A DNA stretch of 32,926 bases, from the NCBI RefSeq assembly GCF_002377945.1, contig NZ_DFQV01000013.1, positions 41,527 to 74,452 on the forward strand. The letters are read 5' to 3'. The first letter of the stretch is position 1; each line of letters begins with the position of its first letter. This document shows, one piece after another, positions 1-6,979 of the stretch. The notes under the pieces are model-generated. The model was not told the DNA's origin and made no database searches. It saw only the letters and a list, made by a program, of their open reading frames with translations. This DNA comes from Psychrobacter sp. UBA3480 (GTDB lineage Bacteria; Pseudomonadota; Gammaproteobacteria; Pseudomonadales; Moraxellaceae). A program made the position numbers and the translations under genes.

Positions 1-690
1 AGTGAAATGCTACCTCATGCCAAGCGTTGGCTAGAAGATTATGAGAACTTTAAAATCAACTTACAGCATTCTCAGCATATCGTCTCTGGCAAGTTAGTTA
101 TTGGTACTAGCCATCATATTGGCCTACATCATTTAGCACCTGTCCTGAAACACTTCATTCAAGCTTATCCAGCTGTTCAGTTAGAAGTACACTTCGTAGA
201 TTCTGAAAAAGCGCACAAAGCCGTATTGGATGGTGATTTGTCTTTAGCCTTTGTTACGCTTCCACCTGTCTATGACAAGCGGCTAACCTACCATACGCTA
301 TGGTCAGACCCTCTCTACTTCATGACTGGTACGCTATCAGCGTTGGCAACCAAATCAAATGTCACTTTAGAGCAGCTGGCCCGATACCCTGCTATTCTAC
401 CGTCTGCCAATACCTTTACTAGTCAGATTACTTTGGCCGAATTTGCCAAGCACAACTTAAAGCCTTATGCCACGATGAGCACCAACCCGCTTGAGTCTAT
501 TCGTATGCTAGTCTCTGTCGGTCTTGGCTGGTCAGTACTACCTCAAACGATGGTCAGCCAAGATTTGGAACGTATTGATATGGCAGATAATATTGAGCTA
601 CAGCGTTATCTAGGTGTGGTCATTAATCCAAAACTTACACAATCTAGCAGTGTCACTGCACTCTTAGATTTACTGGCGCCTATTGAATAA
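1..690 (+). CDS. LysR-family transcriptional regulator, C-terminal part (5' end outside window)
   Basis: The reading frame is open from the first base, so the N-terminal DNA-binding helix-turn-helix and part of the linker helix lie upstream of the window. What is present is about 229 residues of a LysR effector-binding domain: a linker followed by the typical first strand (KLVIGTSHHIGLHHLAPVLK), the LEVHFVD strand, the 'GDLSLAFVT' segment and the late 'SVGLGWSVLPQTMV' segment that LysR proteins conserve. LysR proteins are about 300 residues, so roughly 70 are missing. The effector and targets cannot be told from this part. The next gene, putP, is 458 nt downstream on the same strand, with a terminator between, so an operon is unlikely. 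The in-frame ATG at position 7 is not taken as the start, because no helix-turn-helix would be encoded. Confidence 0.85.
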   Translation, partial: SEMLPHAKRWLEDYENFKINLQHSQHIVSGKLVIGTSHHIGLHHLAPVLKHFIQAYPAVQLEVHFVDSEKAHKAVLDGDLSLAFVTLPPVYDKRLTYHTLWSDPLYFMTGTLSALATKSNVTLEQLARYPAILPSANTFTSQITLAEFAKHNLKPYATMSTNPLESIRMLVSVGLGWSVLPQTMVSQDLERIDMADNIELQRYLGVVINPKLTQSSSVTALLDLLAPIE

Positions 691-726
691 AACTCGCTGG
701 ATATAATAATATATAAATTCTGCCTA

Positions 727-756
727 TTCGCATTTGTATCTCTCATGCGTTATAAT
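727..756 (+). promoter_or_regulatory. Candidate promoter for the putP upstream transcript
   Basis: A perfect TATAAT (751-756) has a TTCGCA (727-732) 18 nt upstream as a partial -35 match. The -10 box is framed by GCGT (747-750) and ACGC (757-760), an inverted repeat that a regulator could bind. Transcription would begin near 763 and run into the terminator at 1020-1053. Inferred from consensus only. Confidence 0.4.
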
Positions 757-762
757 ACGCTT

Positions 763-1053
763 GACGTTGTTTGTATAACAAAAATTTACCACAAGGACAC
801 TGATAGTCATATATTGAATACTTCTAGTAAGATATGATGGTTAACAGTAGGTTTAATGGTTTTGATCGATTGTGTAGGTTGCTAATACTCATATACAAAT
901 AGCAGATGCGAGCAATAACAATAGATAAGTGGAATGCGAAATTCCCATTGTTCTCTATCTCTATATGAGTGCTAGCCATAGAACGACATCAATCATATAT
1001 AACTACAGAAGATACTGAAAAAAGCCATTATGTCTCAATTAATGGCTTTTTTT
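763..1053 (+). ncRNA. Candidate small RNA or putP leader RNA
   Basis: This non-coding stretch lies between a TATAAT promoter and an intrinsic terminator and contains nested inverted repeats. ACTCATATA (887-895) pairs with TATATGAGT (962-970). Inside it AACAAT (917-922) pairs with ATTGTT (947-952), and GGAAT (931-935) with ATTCC (941-945). No convincing ORF is present; the best is 22 codons from 834 without a ribosome binding site. It could be an independent sRNA of about 290 nt, an attenuator leader for putP, or only the trailer of the LysR gene. I do not recognise a known RNA family. Confidence 0.3.
1020..1053 (+). terminator. Intrinsic terminator upstream of putP
   Basis: An 11-bp stem AAAAGCCATTA (1020-1030) / TAATGGCTTTT (1040-1050) with a 9-nt loop is followed by a T run. 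It ends 96 nt before the putP start, so it could end the LysR transcript, end a separate small RNA, or act as an attenuator. Confidence 0.8.
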
Positions 1054-1148
1054 GTCTTTAAATATTGTTTTGGACATCGCCTTGTAGGACAGAACTTTTA
1101 TAGTTAAAAAATAATTACAGCCAATTATGTTGGTTAAGGACAATTTAT

Positions 1149-2648
1149 ATGAACGGAGTTTCTAGTGGCGTGCTGATATCACTCGGCGCCTATTTCTTAG
1201 TGATGATTGGGATTGGTGTTTACGCTTATTTTAAGCAAGCCAATGATACTGAAGGCTATATGTTAGGGGGTCGTAACTTAGGCCCAGCAGTAACCGCACT
1301 TTCTGCAGGTGCATCAGATATGTCAGGTTGGTTACTACTTGGCTTACCTGGTTATATGTTTGCCGATGGTGTGGTCAGTATTTGGATTGCGCTTGGTTTG
1401 ACATTAGGTGCATTATTAAACTATCTCATCGTAGCACCTCGCCTTCGTGTTTATACCGAAGTGGCTGACAACGCTATCACCCTACCCGATTATTTTGCCA
1501 ACCGCTTTGAAGACAAGTCGCACATGCTACGCGTCATCTCAGCCGTGGTCATCATTCTATTCTTTACCGTCTATACCGCTGCAAGTCTTGTAGGTGGTGG
1601 TAAACTCTTCGAAAGCTCACTTAACCTCTCATATAGCACTGGCTTATGGGTTACTGCTGGTGTGGTTGTGGCTTATACGCTATTCGGTGGTTTCTTAGCA
1701 GTATCTATGACCGATTTCGTACAGGGTGTCATCATGCTGTTTGCCATGGTAATCGTACCTGTCGTTGCCTTTACTGATCTTGGTGGTATTTCAGCCACTA
1801 CAGAAGCGGTTAGAAACATCGATCCAACCCTTTTAGACGTTACTAGCGGTATGAGTGTCATCGGTATTATTTCGTTAATGGCATGGGGCTTAGGTTACTT
1901 TGGCCAGCCGCATATTATTGTACGTTTTATGGCAATTCGTTCAGTGAGAGATGTACCGACCGCACGTAACATCGGTATGAGCTGGATGGTTGTGAGCCTT
2001 GTTGGTTCACTAATGACTGGTTTCGCTGGTCGTGCTTATGTACAAAAAACTGCGATGACGCTAGACGATCCTGAGACTATTTTCTTAGTATTCACTCAGT
2101 TCTTGTTCCATCCATTGGTTTCAGGTTTCCTATTAGCAGCTATTTTAGCGGCAATTATGAGTACTATCTCATCGCAGCTATTGGTTGTATCAAGCTCTCT
2201 AACCAAAGATGTATACAAACTATTCTTTGATAAAGATGCACCAGAAGCTCGTCAGGTATTGGTTGGTCGTGTTTCTGTCGTAGTGGTTGCGCTAGTATCT
2301 ATCATGCTTGCTTCTAATCCAGATAGCTCAGTATTGAACCTAGTTTCTAATGCATGGGCAGGATTTGGTGCAGCGTTTGGTCCATTGGTTATTTTCAGTC
2401 TGACATGGCGTGGTATGAACCGTAATGGTGCTGTTGCCGGTATGGTTGTTGGTGCGTTGACTGTTATCCTATGGATTTATGGGCCTTTCCAAGTAGATGG
2501 TATGGCACTAAATAGCTGGTTATATGCTATCGTTCCAGGCTTTATCTTAAGTACTATTGCTATCTTTGCTGTTAGTATCATGACTGGGGGCCCAAGACCT
2601 TCAGTTTCTGCTAAGTACAAAGAGATGGAGCTAAACTTAAACAAATAA
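1149..2648 (+). CDS. putP: Sodium/proline symporter PutP
   Basis: An inner-membrane Na+:proline symporter of the SSS family that imports proline as a nutrient or compatible solute. The 499 residues are close to the 502 of E. coli PutP, and about 13 hydrophobic segments are visible. The N-terminal part carries the family hallmark YMLGGRNLGPAVTALSAGAS followed by D57-M-S-G-W; this Asp in the second helix corresponds to the Na+-site Asp of E. coli PutP. The segment AAIMSTISSQLLVVSSSLTK matches the conserved Ser/Thr-rich helix involved in Na+ coordination. ATG at 1149 is preceded by AAGGA (1136-1140) at good spacing. It stands alone: a terminator lies on each side, and putA is not in the window. 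A related SSS transporter is possible, but the N-terminal motif favours PutP. Confidence 0.93.
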   Translation: MNGVSSGVLISLGAYFLVMIGIGVYAYFKQANDTEGYMLGGRNLGPAVTALSAGASDMSGWLLLGLPGYMFADGVVSIWIALGLTLGALLNYLIVAPRLRVYTEVADNAITLPDYFANRFEDKSHMLRVISAVVIILFFTVYTAASLVGGGKLFESSLNLSYSTGLWVTAGVVVAYTLFGGFLAVSMTDFVQGVIMLFAMVIVPVVAFTDLGGISATTEAVRNIDPTLLDVTSGMSVIGIISLMAWGLGYFGQPHIIVRFMAIRSVRDVPTARNIGMSWMVVSLVGSLMTGFAGRAYVQKTAMTLDDPETIFLVFTQFLFHPLVSGFLLAAILAAIMSTISSQLLVVSSSLTKDVYKLFFDKDAPEARQVLVGRVSVVVVALVSIMLASNPDSSVLNLVSNAWAGFGAAFGPLVIFSLTWRGMNRNGAVAGMVVGALTVILWIYGPFQVDGMALNSWLYAIVPGFILSTIAIFAVSIMTGGPRPSVSAKYKEMELNLNK

Positions 2649-2679
2649 GTTTACGTAATGTCTTAAGTTTATTGCCATA

Positions 2680-2712
2680 AAAAAACCTCGTCATTATTGG
2701 CGAGGTTTTTTT
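2680..2712 (+). terminator. putP terminator
   Basis: The stem AAAAAACCTCG (2680-2690) / CGAGGTTTTTT (2701-2711) with a 10-nt loop and T run lies 31 nt after the putP stop codon. Confidence 0.9.
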
Positions 2713-3186
2713 ATGAGTAACGACTTAGTATATTTAACCTACTATAGTATCAAAACAAGAAAAATTATGACAAATGAGACAGTTGTACGGACAAAGATAG
2801 TAGCATCTGATAGCTCTGTGATGGATATACTACGCTAGATTATCCTAGCCTATTTGGCAGTTCAACTACTACCCACCCTTGAACGGTAGGCCTTTATTAA
2901 CACAACTGTACTCATCTCTATTTAGCGTCGTACTTGTCTACCTGCTTATACATCGTTACATACCTCAAGTGTGCTATGTCATTAGCAACTTACTTACTAA
3001 ATACTCGATAAGATATAAGTACGTATCTGCTTTTGATCCAAAGGATATGCTTTATACATGGATACGGAGCTAAACTAAGCAAATAAAATATAGCTATGCT
3101 ATATAAATATAATACTATATAGATAACCTTTGCTGTCCTATCTATATTTGAGCACTAACAATCAAATACTTAATAGAAATTTCACA
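2713..3186. other. AT-rich spacer between putP and the first FadL gene
   Basis: About 470 nt between two terminators with no gene I can support. A 64-codon frame from a TTG at 2879 has no ribosome binding site and resembles no protein I know. A short perfect hairpin TATAGC-TAT-GCTATA lies at 3089-3103. Nothing else stands out. Confidence 0.6.
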
Positions 3187-3217
3187 AAAAAAGCGACCCA
3201 TTATAGGTCGCTTTTTT
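3187..3217 (-). terminator. Terminator of the first FadL gene
   Basis: AAAAAAGCGACC (3187-3198) pairs with GGTCGCTTTTTT (3206-3217), 26 nt past the stop codon on the minus strand. The stem is flanked by A and T runs, so it can work in both directions. Confidence 0.9.
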
Positions 3218-3242
3218 ATTACTTAACAGTTATAGAAAAAGA

Positions 3243-4667
3243 TTATTTCCCTTGATAAGACAGCTTCACACCAGCGATATAACCATCATTGTCTTCAAAA
3301 TCGGCGACGATTTTGCCTGTTGGTAATTGACCTTGGGCATCACCGAACCACAGGTATTTACCACCTACAGATACTGCCCAGTTTTCCGTGACGTTATATT
3401 TGGCACCAAGACCAACACTATAGTAGCCTTCGACCGGGCCTAACGAAGTTACAGGGTTACCAGCACCACTATCCCAACCAACGGTACCACTTACTGCCAA
3501 TGCTGGCGCTAAACGTTTCGCTAAGCCTAGTTCTACTTGCCACTGGTCATCTTTGTATTCCACCAAGTTTAATCCATCAGGGCCATAACTGATTTTACTA
3601 GTGTCGTTATAAAGTGGTGGTGTAATAACAAAATCACTCCATGGTACCCAGCGTACTTTTGCTGTTGCTAGTGTCGTAGGATTAATACCTGTTTGGAAAT
3701 CAAAGTTGACTGATTTAGGAGTAGTAATTTCGTATTTGCTGTTTCTATTTGCTGCAGCAGCCGCTTGTTCTGGAGTAGCTCCTGCTGCTGTAGCTCTAAT
3801 AGCTACTAACGGATATGACTCAGATATTTGTATATCATGATCGATTTCAGAACGGTAAGTTAAAGCAGCTTTTAATGCAATTTCCGGCTTACTATAAGCA
3901 ATACCTGCTATATAACCATAGTCCATATCAGGATTACTGTTTGAAGTGTAACCGCTAGCAGGACCATAAGCTAAACCGCGTAATTTGGTTTCAGATTGAG
4001 TACGCTGTGCAACTGGACCACCATAAATTTGGAAGTTTTTGTTGGCACCAAACTTCATACCCAAAATCCCTGTGAGGCTTTGGCTACGAACTTCTACATT
4101 AGTATTTTCGCCCGCGGTACTTGCTTCAGCTTGTGCTACCGCTACTGCTCCACGCAATCCATCTAACTGAGCCTGCTGTGCTGGAGTTAAAACACCCGCT
4201 GTTTCTCCTGCAGCCAGAGCACCAATTCCAGCCTGTGCCGCTGCAAGACTTGGCGCTGCGCCATTAGTAATAGAAGCAATAGAAGCGTCGACATCTCCTT
4301 GTGAGACGAAGTTACTTTGAGTATATTCAGCAGCTGCACCGAAAGGCTCATCATATAAGATACCAACACTAAAGGTATCGTTAATGTCTGCTTTTACGCC
4401 ATAGCGGAAGAAATCGTAAGACTCAGCAATATCACCTGTCTTATCACCACGTACATAATCATTTTGAGAAGGGTTAGTGTTAGCACTATCATAACCACTT
4501 ACATCAGCATCAATATAAGTATAGACGGCTTCTGCATAGGTACCATCTTGAAAGAAAGCAGTGACATCTTGGCCTGAACGATCAAGACCAGCAGCATTAG
4601 TCATGCTAGCGACAGAGAGAGTAGCGATTGCTACTGCAAGGGTTTTCAAGTGAAAGGTAGTGCGCAT
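3243..4667 (-). CDS. FadL/OMPP1-family outer-membrane transport protein (long form)
   Basis: An outer-membrane beta-barrel of the FadL/TodX/OMPP1 family, which lets long-chain fatty acids or other hydrophobic compounds cross the outer membrane. The 474-residue product has a signal peptide (residues 1 to about 26, ending near TNAAG) and the mature start GLDRSGQD typical of pseudomonad-type FadL. Conserved blocks include AESYDFFRYGVKADIN, VGILYDEPFGAAA, VYTYIDADV and WVPWSDF. Compared with its neighbour it carries about 55-65 extra residues (about 122-186), Ala/Gln-rich and probably helical, where the neighbour has a short loop. The C-terminus ends SYQGK, three residues beyond an aromatic. ATG at 4667 follows a GGAG ribosome site. 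It has its own promoter and terminator, so it is a separate unit from the paralogue behind it. The substrate is not determinable. Confidence 0.9.
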   Translation of the reverse strand: MRTTFHLKTLAVAIATLSVASMTNAAGLDRSGQDVTAFFQDGTYAEAVYTYIDADVSGYDSANTNPSQNDYVRGDKTGDIAESYDFFRYGVKADINDTFSVGILYDEPFGAAAEYTQSNFVSQGDVDASIASITNGAAPSLAAAQAGIGALAAGETAGVLTPAQQAQLDGLRGAVAVAQAEASTAGENTNVEVRSQSLTGILGMKFGANKNFQIYGGPVAQRTQSETKLRGLAYGPASGYTSNSNPDMDYGYIAGIAYSKPEIALKAALTYRSEIDHDIQISESYPLVAIRATAAGATPEQAAAAANRNSKYEITTPKSVNFDFQTGINPTTLATAKVRWVPWSDFVITPPLYNDTSKISYGPDGLNLVEYKDDQWQVELGLAKRLAPALAVSGTVGWDSGAGNPVTSLGPVEGYYSVGLGAKYNVTENWAVSVGGKYLWFGDAQGQLPTGKIVADFEDNDGYIAGVKLSYQGK

Positions 4668-4768
4668 TGTGTATCTCCAACGGTCCTTGTTGTATTACTA
4701 CTTTAATAATCAATATATAGCATTGCTGCGCTTAACATTGAGAGTATCAAAGTCGTGTCCTAAGTTGA

Positions 4769-4828
4769 ATACTAATGCCTTTTTGACACTAAAACAACAA
4801 TTAAAGTGCTTTATTTCTCGATTATGAC
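4769..4828 (-). promoter_or_regulatory. Promoter and upstream block of the long FadL gene
   Basis: On the minus strand TTGTTT (-35, 4792-4797), a 17-nt spacer and TAGTAT (-10, 4769-4774) form a good sigma-70 promoter about 100 nt before the ATG. Upstream of the -35, GTCATAAT (4821-4828) and AGAAATAA (4811-4818) recur at identical spacing before the second FadL gene, suggesting a shared regulator site. Confidence 0.65.
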
Positions 4829-4968
4829 TGAACAGTACAAATAAGATATAAATTAAACAATGTCGTTTACTTCTACTTTTAAATGTGAATTTTCTAAAAA
4901 AGTATTTGTTCACAGGAGAGTTTTTCCTCAGAATAAAACGGGTTCACTATGACTATAATACTACCTAC

Positions 4969-5001
4969 AAAAAAAGCGACCCTCAAAGGATCGCTTTTTT
5001 A
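4969..5001 (-). terminator. Terminator of the second FadL gene
   Basis: An A run and GCGACC (4976-4981) followed by GGATCGC and a T run form a hairpin with a bulged A. It lies about 42 nt past the stop codon on the minus strand and resembles the terminator of the first FadL gene, consistent with duplication of the whole unit. Confidence 0.8.
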
Positions 5002-5043
5002 TCAATAACGTTTAAAATATTTGCTATATAACTAAGCTATGAA

Positions 5044-6273
5044 TTACTGAGCTTGGTAAGAAACTTTTACACCAAGTACAAAACCGTCATTACTCTCAAA
5101 ATCACTAACGATCGCTTTAGTCGGTATCTGGCCTTCAGCATCGCCAAGCCATAAGTATTTACCACCCGCTGATACTGCCCAGTTTTCAGTAACGTTATAT
5201 TTGGCACCTAATCCTGCACTATAATAACCTTCAGTAGGTCCAAGTGAAGTAACAGGGTTGCCAGCACCGCTATCCCAACCAACAGTTCCACTTACTGCTA
5301 GTGCTGGTGCTAGGCGTTTAGCAAGACCTAATTCTACTTGCCACTGGTCATCATCATAGCTGACTAATGCTAAACCGTCATCATCTCCTGTCGATAGTTT
5401 ACTAACGTCATTATATAGCGACGGTACGATCGCGAAATCACTCCATGGTACCCAACGCACTTTTGCAGTTACTAATGTCGTTGGATTAATACCTGTTTGG
5501 AAATCAAAGTTGATAGACTCAGGAGTTGTAATCTCGATACTACTACTTCTATTTGATGAAAGACCTAATGCTGATACAACAGGAGCTGGTATCAAGCCAC
5601 TATCAACGAAAGGATAACTCTCAGATGAATTAGCACTGTGCTCAATTTCTGAACGGTATGTTAATGCCGCTTTTAATGCAATTTCAGGCTTACTATAAGC
5701 CACACCAGCCAACCAGCCATAATCTTGGTCAGCACTAATGTGCGTAGTATAGCCATTGGCAGCACTATAAGCTGTACCACGTAGCTTTACATCAGCTTGA
5801 ACACGCTGAGCAACTGGACCACCATATACTTGGAAGTTTTTATTCTCACCAAGTTTTGCTCCCAATATACCTGTGATGCTTTCAGTGCGTACTTCTACAT
5901 TAGTGCCTTCGCCATTTCTAGGTGAAGCAGGATTTTGATCTACAAAGTTACTTTCACCAACATAATCAGCGGCAGCACCGAAAGGCTCATCATATAAGAT
6001 ACCAACACTATAAGTTTCATTGATATCTGCTTTTACACCGTAACGGAAAAAATCATAAGATTCTGCGATGTCATCGATTTTATTGCCTGAGGTATCTTTA
6101 CCAGTAACATCAGCATCGATATAAGTGTAGACAGCTTCTGCATAAGTGCCGTCTTGTAGGAATGCGGTGATATCTTGGCCTGAGCGATCAAGGCCAGCAG
6201 CACTAGCGACGCTAGCAACAGAAAGAGTAGCAACAGCTACTGCAAGAGTTTTTAAATGAAAGGTGTGGCGCAT
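5044..6273 (-). CDS. FadL/OMPP1-family outer-membrane transport protein (short form)
   Basis: A paralogue of the gene 376 nt downstream of it, 409 residues, with the same signal peptide pattern (cleavage near ASAAG), mature start GLDRSGQD and barrel segments. Long stretches near the C-terminus, such as WQVELGLAKRLAPALAVSGT, are identical in both proteins, so the duplication is recent or kept similar by conversion. It lacks the Ala/Gln-rich insertion of the long form. It also differs in loops, for instance around residues 220-245, so the two may prefer different hydrophobic substrates. ATG at 6273 follows the same GGAG-type site as its paralogue. The end SYQAQ lacks the usual terminal aromatic. 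Promoter and terminator are its own. Confidence 0.9.
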   Translation of the reverse strand: MRHTFHLKTLAVAVATLSVASVASAAGLDRSGQDITAFLQDGTYAEAVYTYIDADVTGKDTSGNKIDDIAESYDFFRYGVKADINETYSVGILYDEPFGAAADYVGESNFVDQNPASPRNGEGTNVEVRTESITGILGAKLGENKNFQVYGGPVAQRVQADVKLRGTAYSAANGYTTHISADQDYGWLAGVAYSKPEIALKAALTYRSEIEHSANSSESYPFVDSGLIPAPVVSALGLSSNRSSSIEITTPESINFDFQTGINPTTLVTAKVRWVPWSDFAIVPSLYNDVSKLSTGDDDGLALVSYDDDQWQVELGLAKRLAPALAVSGTVGWDSGAGNPVTSLGPTEGYYSAGLGAKYNVTENWAVSAGGKYLWLGDAEGQIPTKAIVSDFESNDGFVLGVKVSYQAQ

Positions 6274-6347
6274 TTTATATCTCCAAACATCCGCATTGTT
6301 TTACTGTTTACCAAGTATCAATAGGTAATCAGCATCCGAGGTGGAAG

Positions 6348-6407
6348 ATAGTAAAGATTTTTTAACACTAAAACAACTACAAAAATACATTATTTCTATG
6401 TTATGAC
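6348..6407 (-). promoter_or_regulatory. Promoter and upstream block of the short FadL gene
   Basis: On the minus strand TTGTTT (6371-6376), a 17-nt spacer and TACTAT (6348-6353) form a sigma-70 promoter about 75 nt before the ATG. AGAAATAA (6390-6397) and GTCATAAC (6400-6407) lie upstream at the same distances as in the paralogue's promoter. Confidence 0.65.
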
Positions 6408-6490
6408 CACATAGTCATCATACAGTATCTATATCTAAGAACATGTATATATTTTTTATCAAAAAAACTTACCTTTCTATTTCTTAACTA

Positions 6491-6748
6491 TTAATAATGT
6501 GGTGGTCTGTCTGCCATTACATCAAATGGTGCAATACCACTTTCCGTATCCTGACCCTCAATCTGTTTATAAATCAGCTGTAGTTGACGTTGCAACGTAT
6601 GAATATCTCTGTCTTGTCGCGTAATTACGTCATCCAGTCGTTCGACGGTCACTTCAAGATGCGCGAGGCTCATTTGTAGATCGATTACTTGGGCTTGCAC
6701 ATCATTTTGAATATCAGAAGTATCGGCTATAGTTTTAGGTTGGTTCAT
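6491..6748 (-). CDS. slyX: SlyX family protein
   Basis: A small protein of 85 residues whose middle part (about 20-65) is a heptad-rich coiled coil with the SlyX pattern (LQMSLAHLEVTVERLDDVI, then LQRQLQLIYKQI). It ends in the RPPHY tail that SlyX proteins carry as PPHY. It is slightly longer than E. coli SlyX (72 residues) because of an N-terminal extension. The cellular role of SlyX is unknown. It is transcribed away from uup, leaving a 231-nt divergent spacer. Confidence 0.85.
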   Translation of the reverse strand: MNQPKTIADTSDIQNDVQAQVIDLQMSLAHLEVTVERLDDVITRQDRDIHTLQRQLQLIYKQIEGQDTESGIAPFDVMADRPPHY

Positions 6749-6979
6749 ATTTTTCTCTACGTTGTAATAAGTATTAAATTGAAAGAATAGATTGTTGAGA
6801 GGTACTGTAGATTAGCGATAGATCTACAAACATAGTCATGGAATAGGAGCAGTTAGGAAAAGCAATAAATAGTACTGATAAAACTATTTACTCGCACTAC
6901 AGTGACGCGGTGGCATGTTATACTGCAGGCAATTTTGCAACAACCCCTACCTCACTATTATATAAGCTTAAGATACTCT

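Noticed and set aside
7..690. Complete short regulator starting at the ATG at position 7
   Set aside because: The frame is open to the window edge and the protein lacks the DNA-binding domain; it is a truncated view of a longer LysR gene.
2879..3073. 64-codon frame starting at TTG in the putP-FadL spacer
   Set aside because: No ribosome binding site, poor start codon, AT-driven composition and no recognisable protein pattern.
4710..4913. 67-codon minus-strand frame between the FadL genes
   Set aside because: It overlaps the predicted promoter and conserved upstream block of the long FadL gene, and its composition is basic and AT-driven without a recognisable pattern.
6902..6979. N-terminal extension of uup from a GTG
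   Set aside because: The extra residues do not resemble the family; the MALIHLKDI start from the ATG at 6980 fits.
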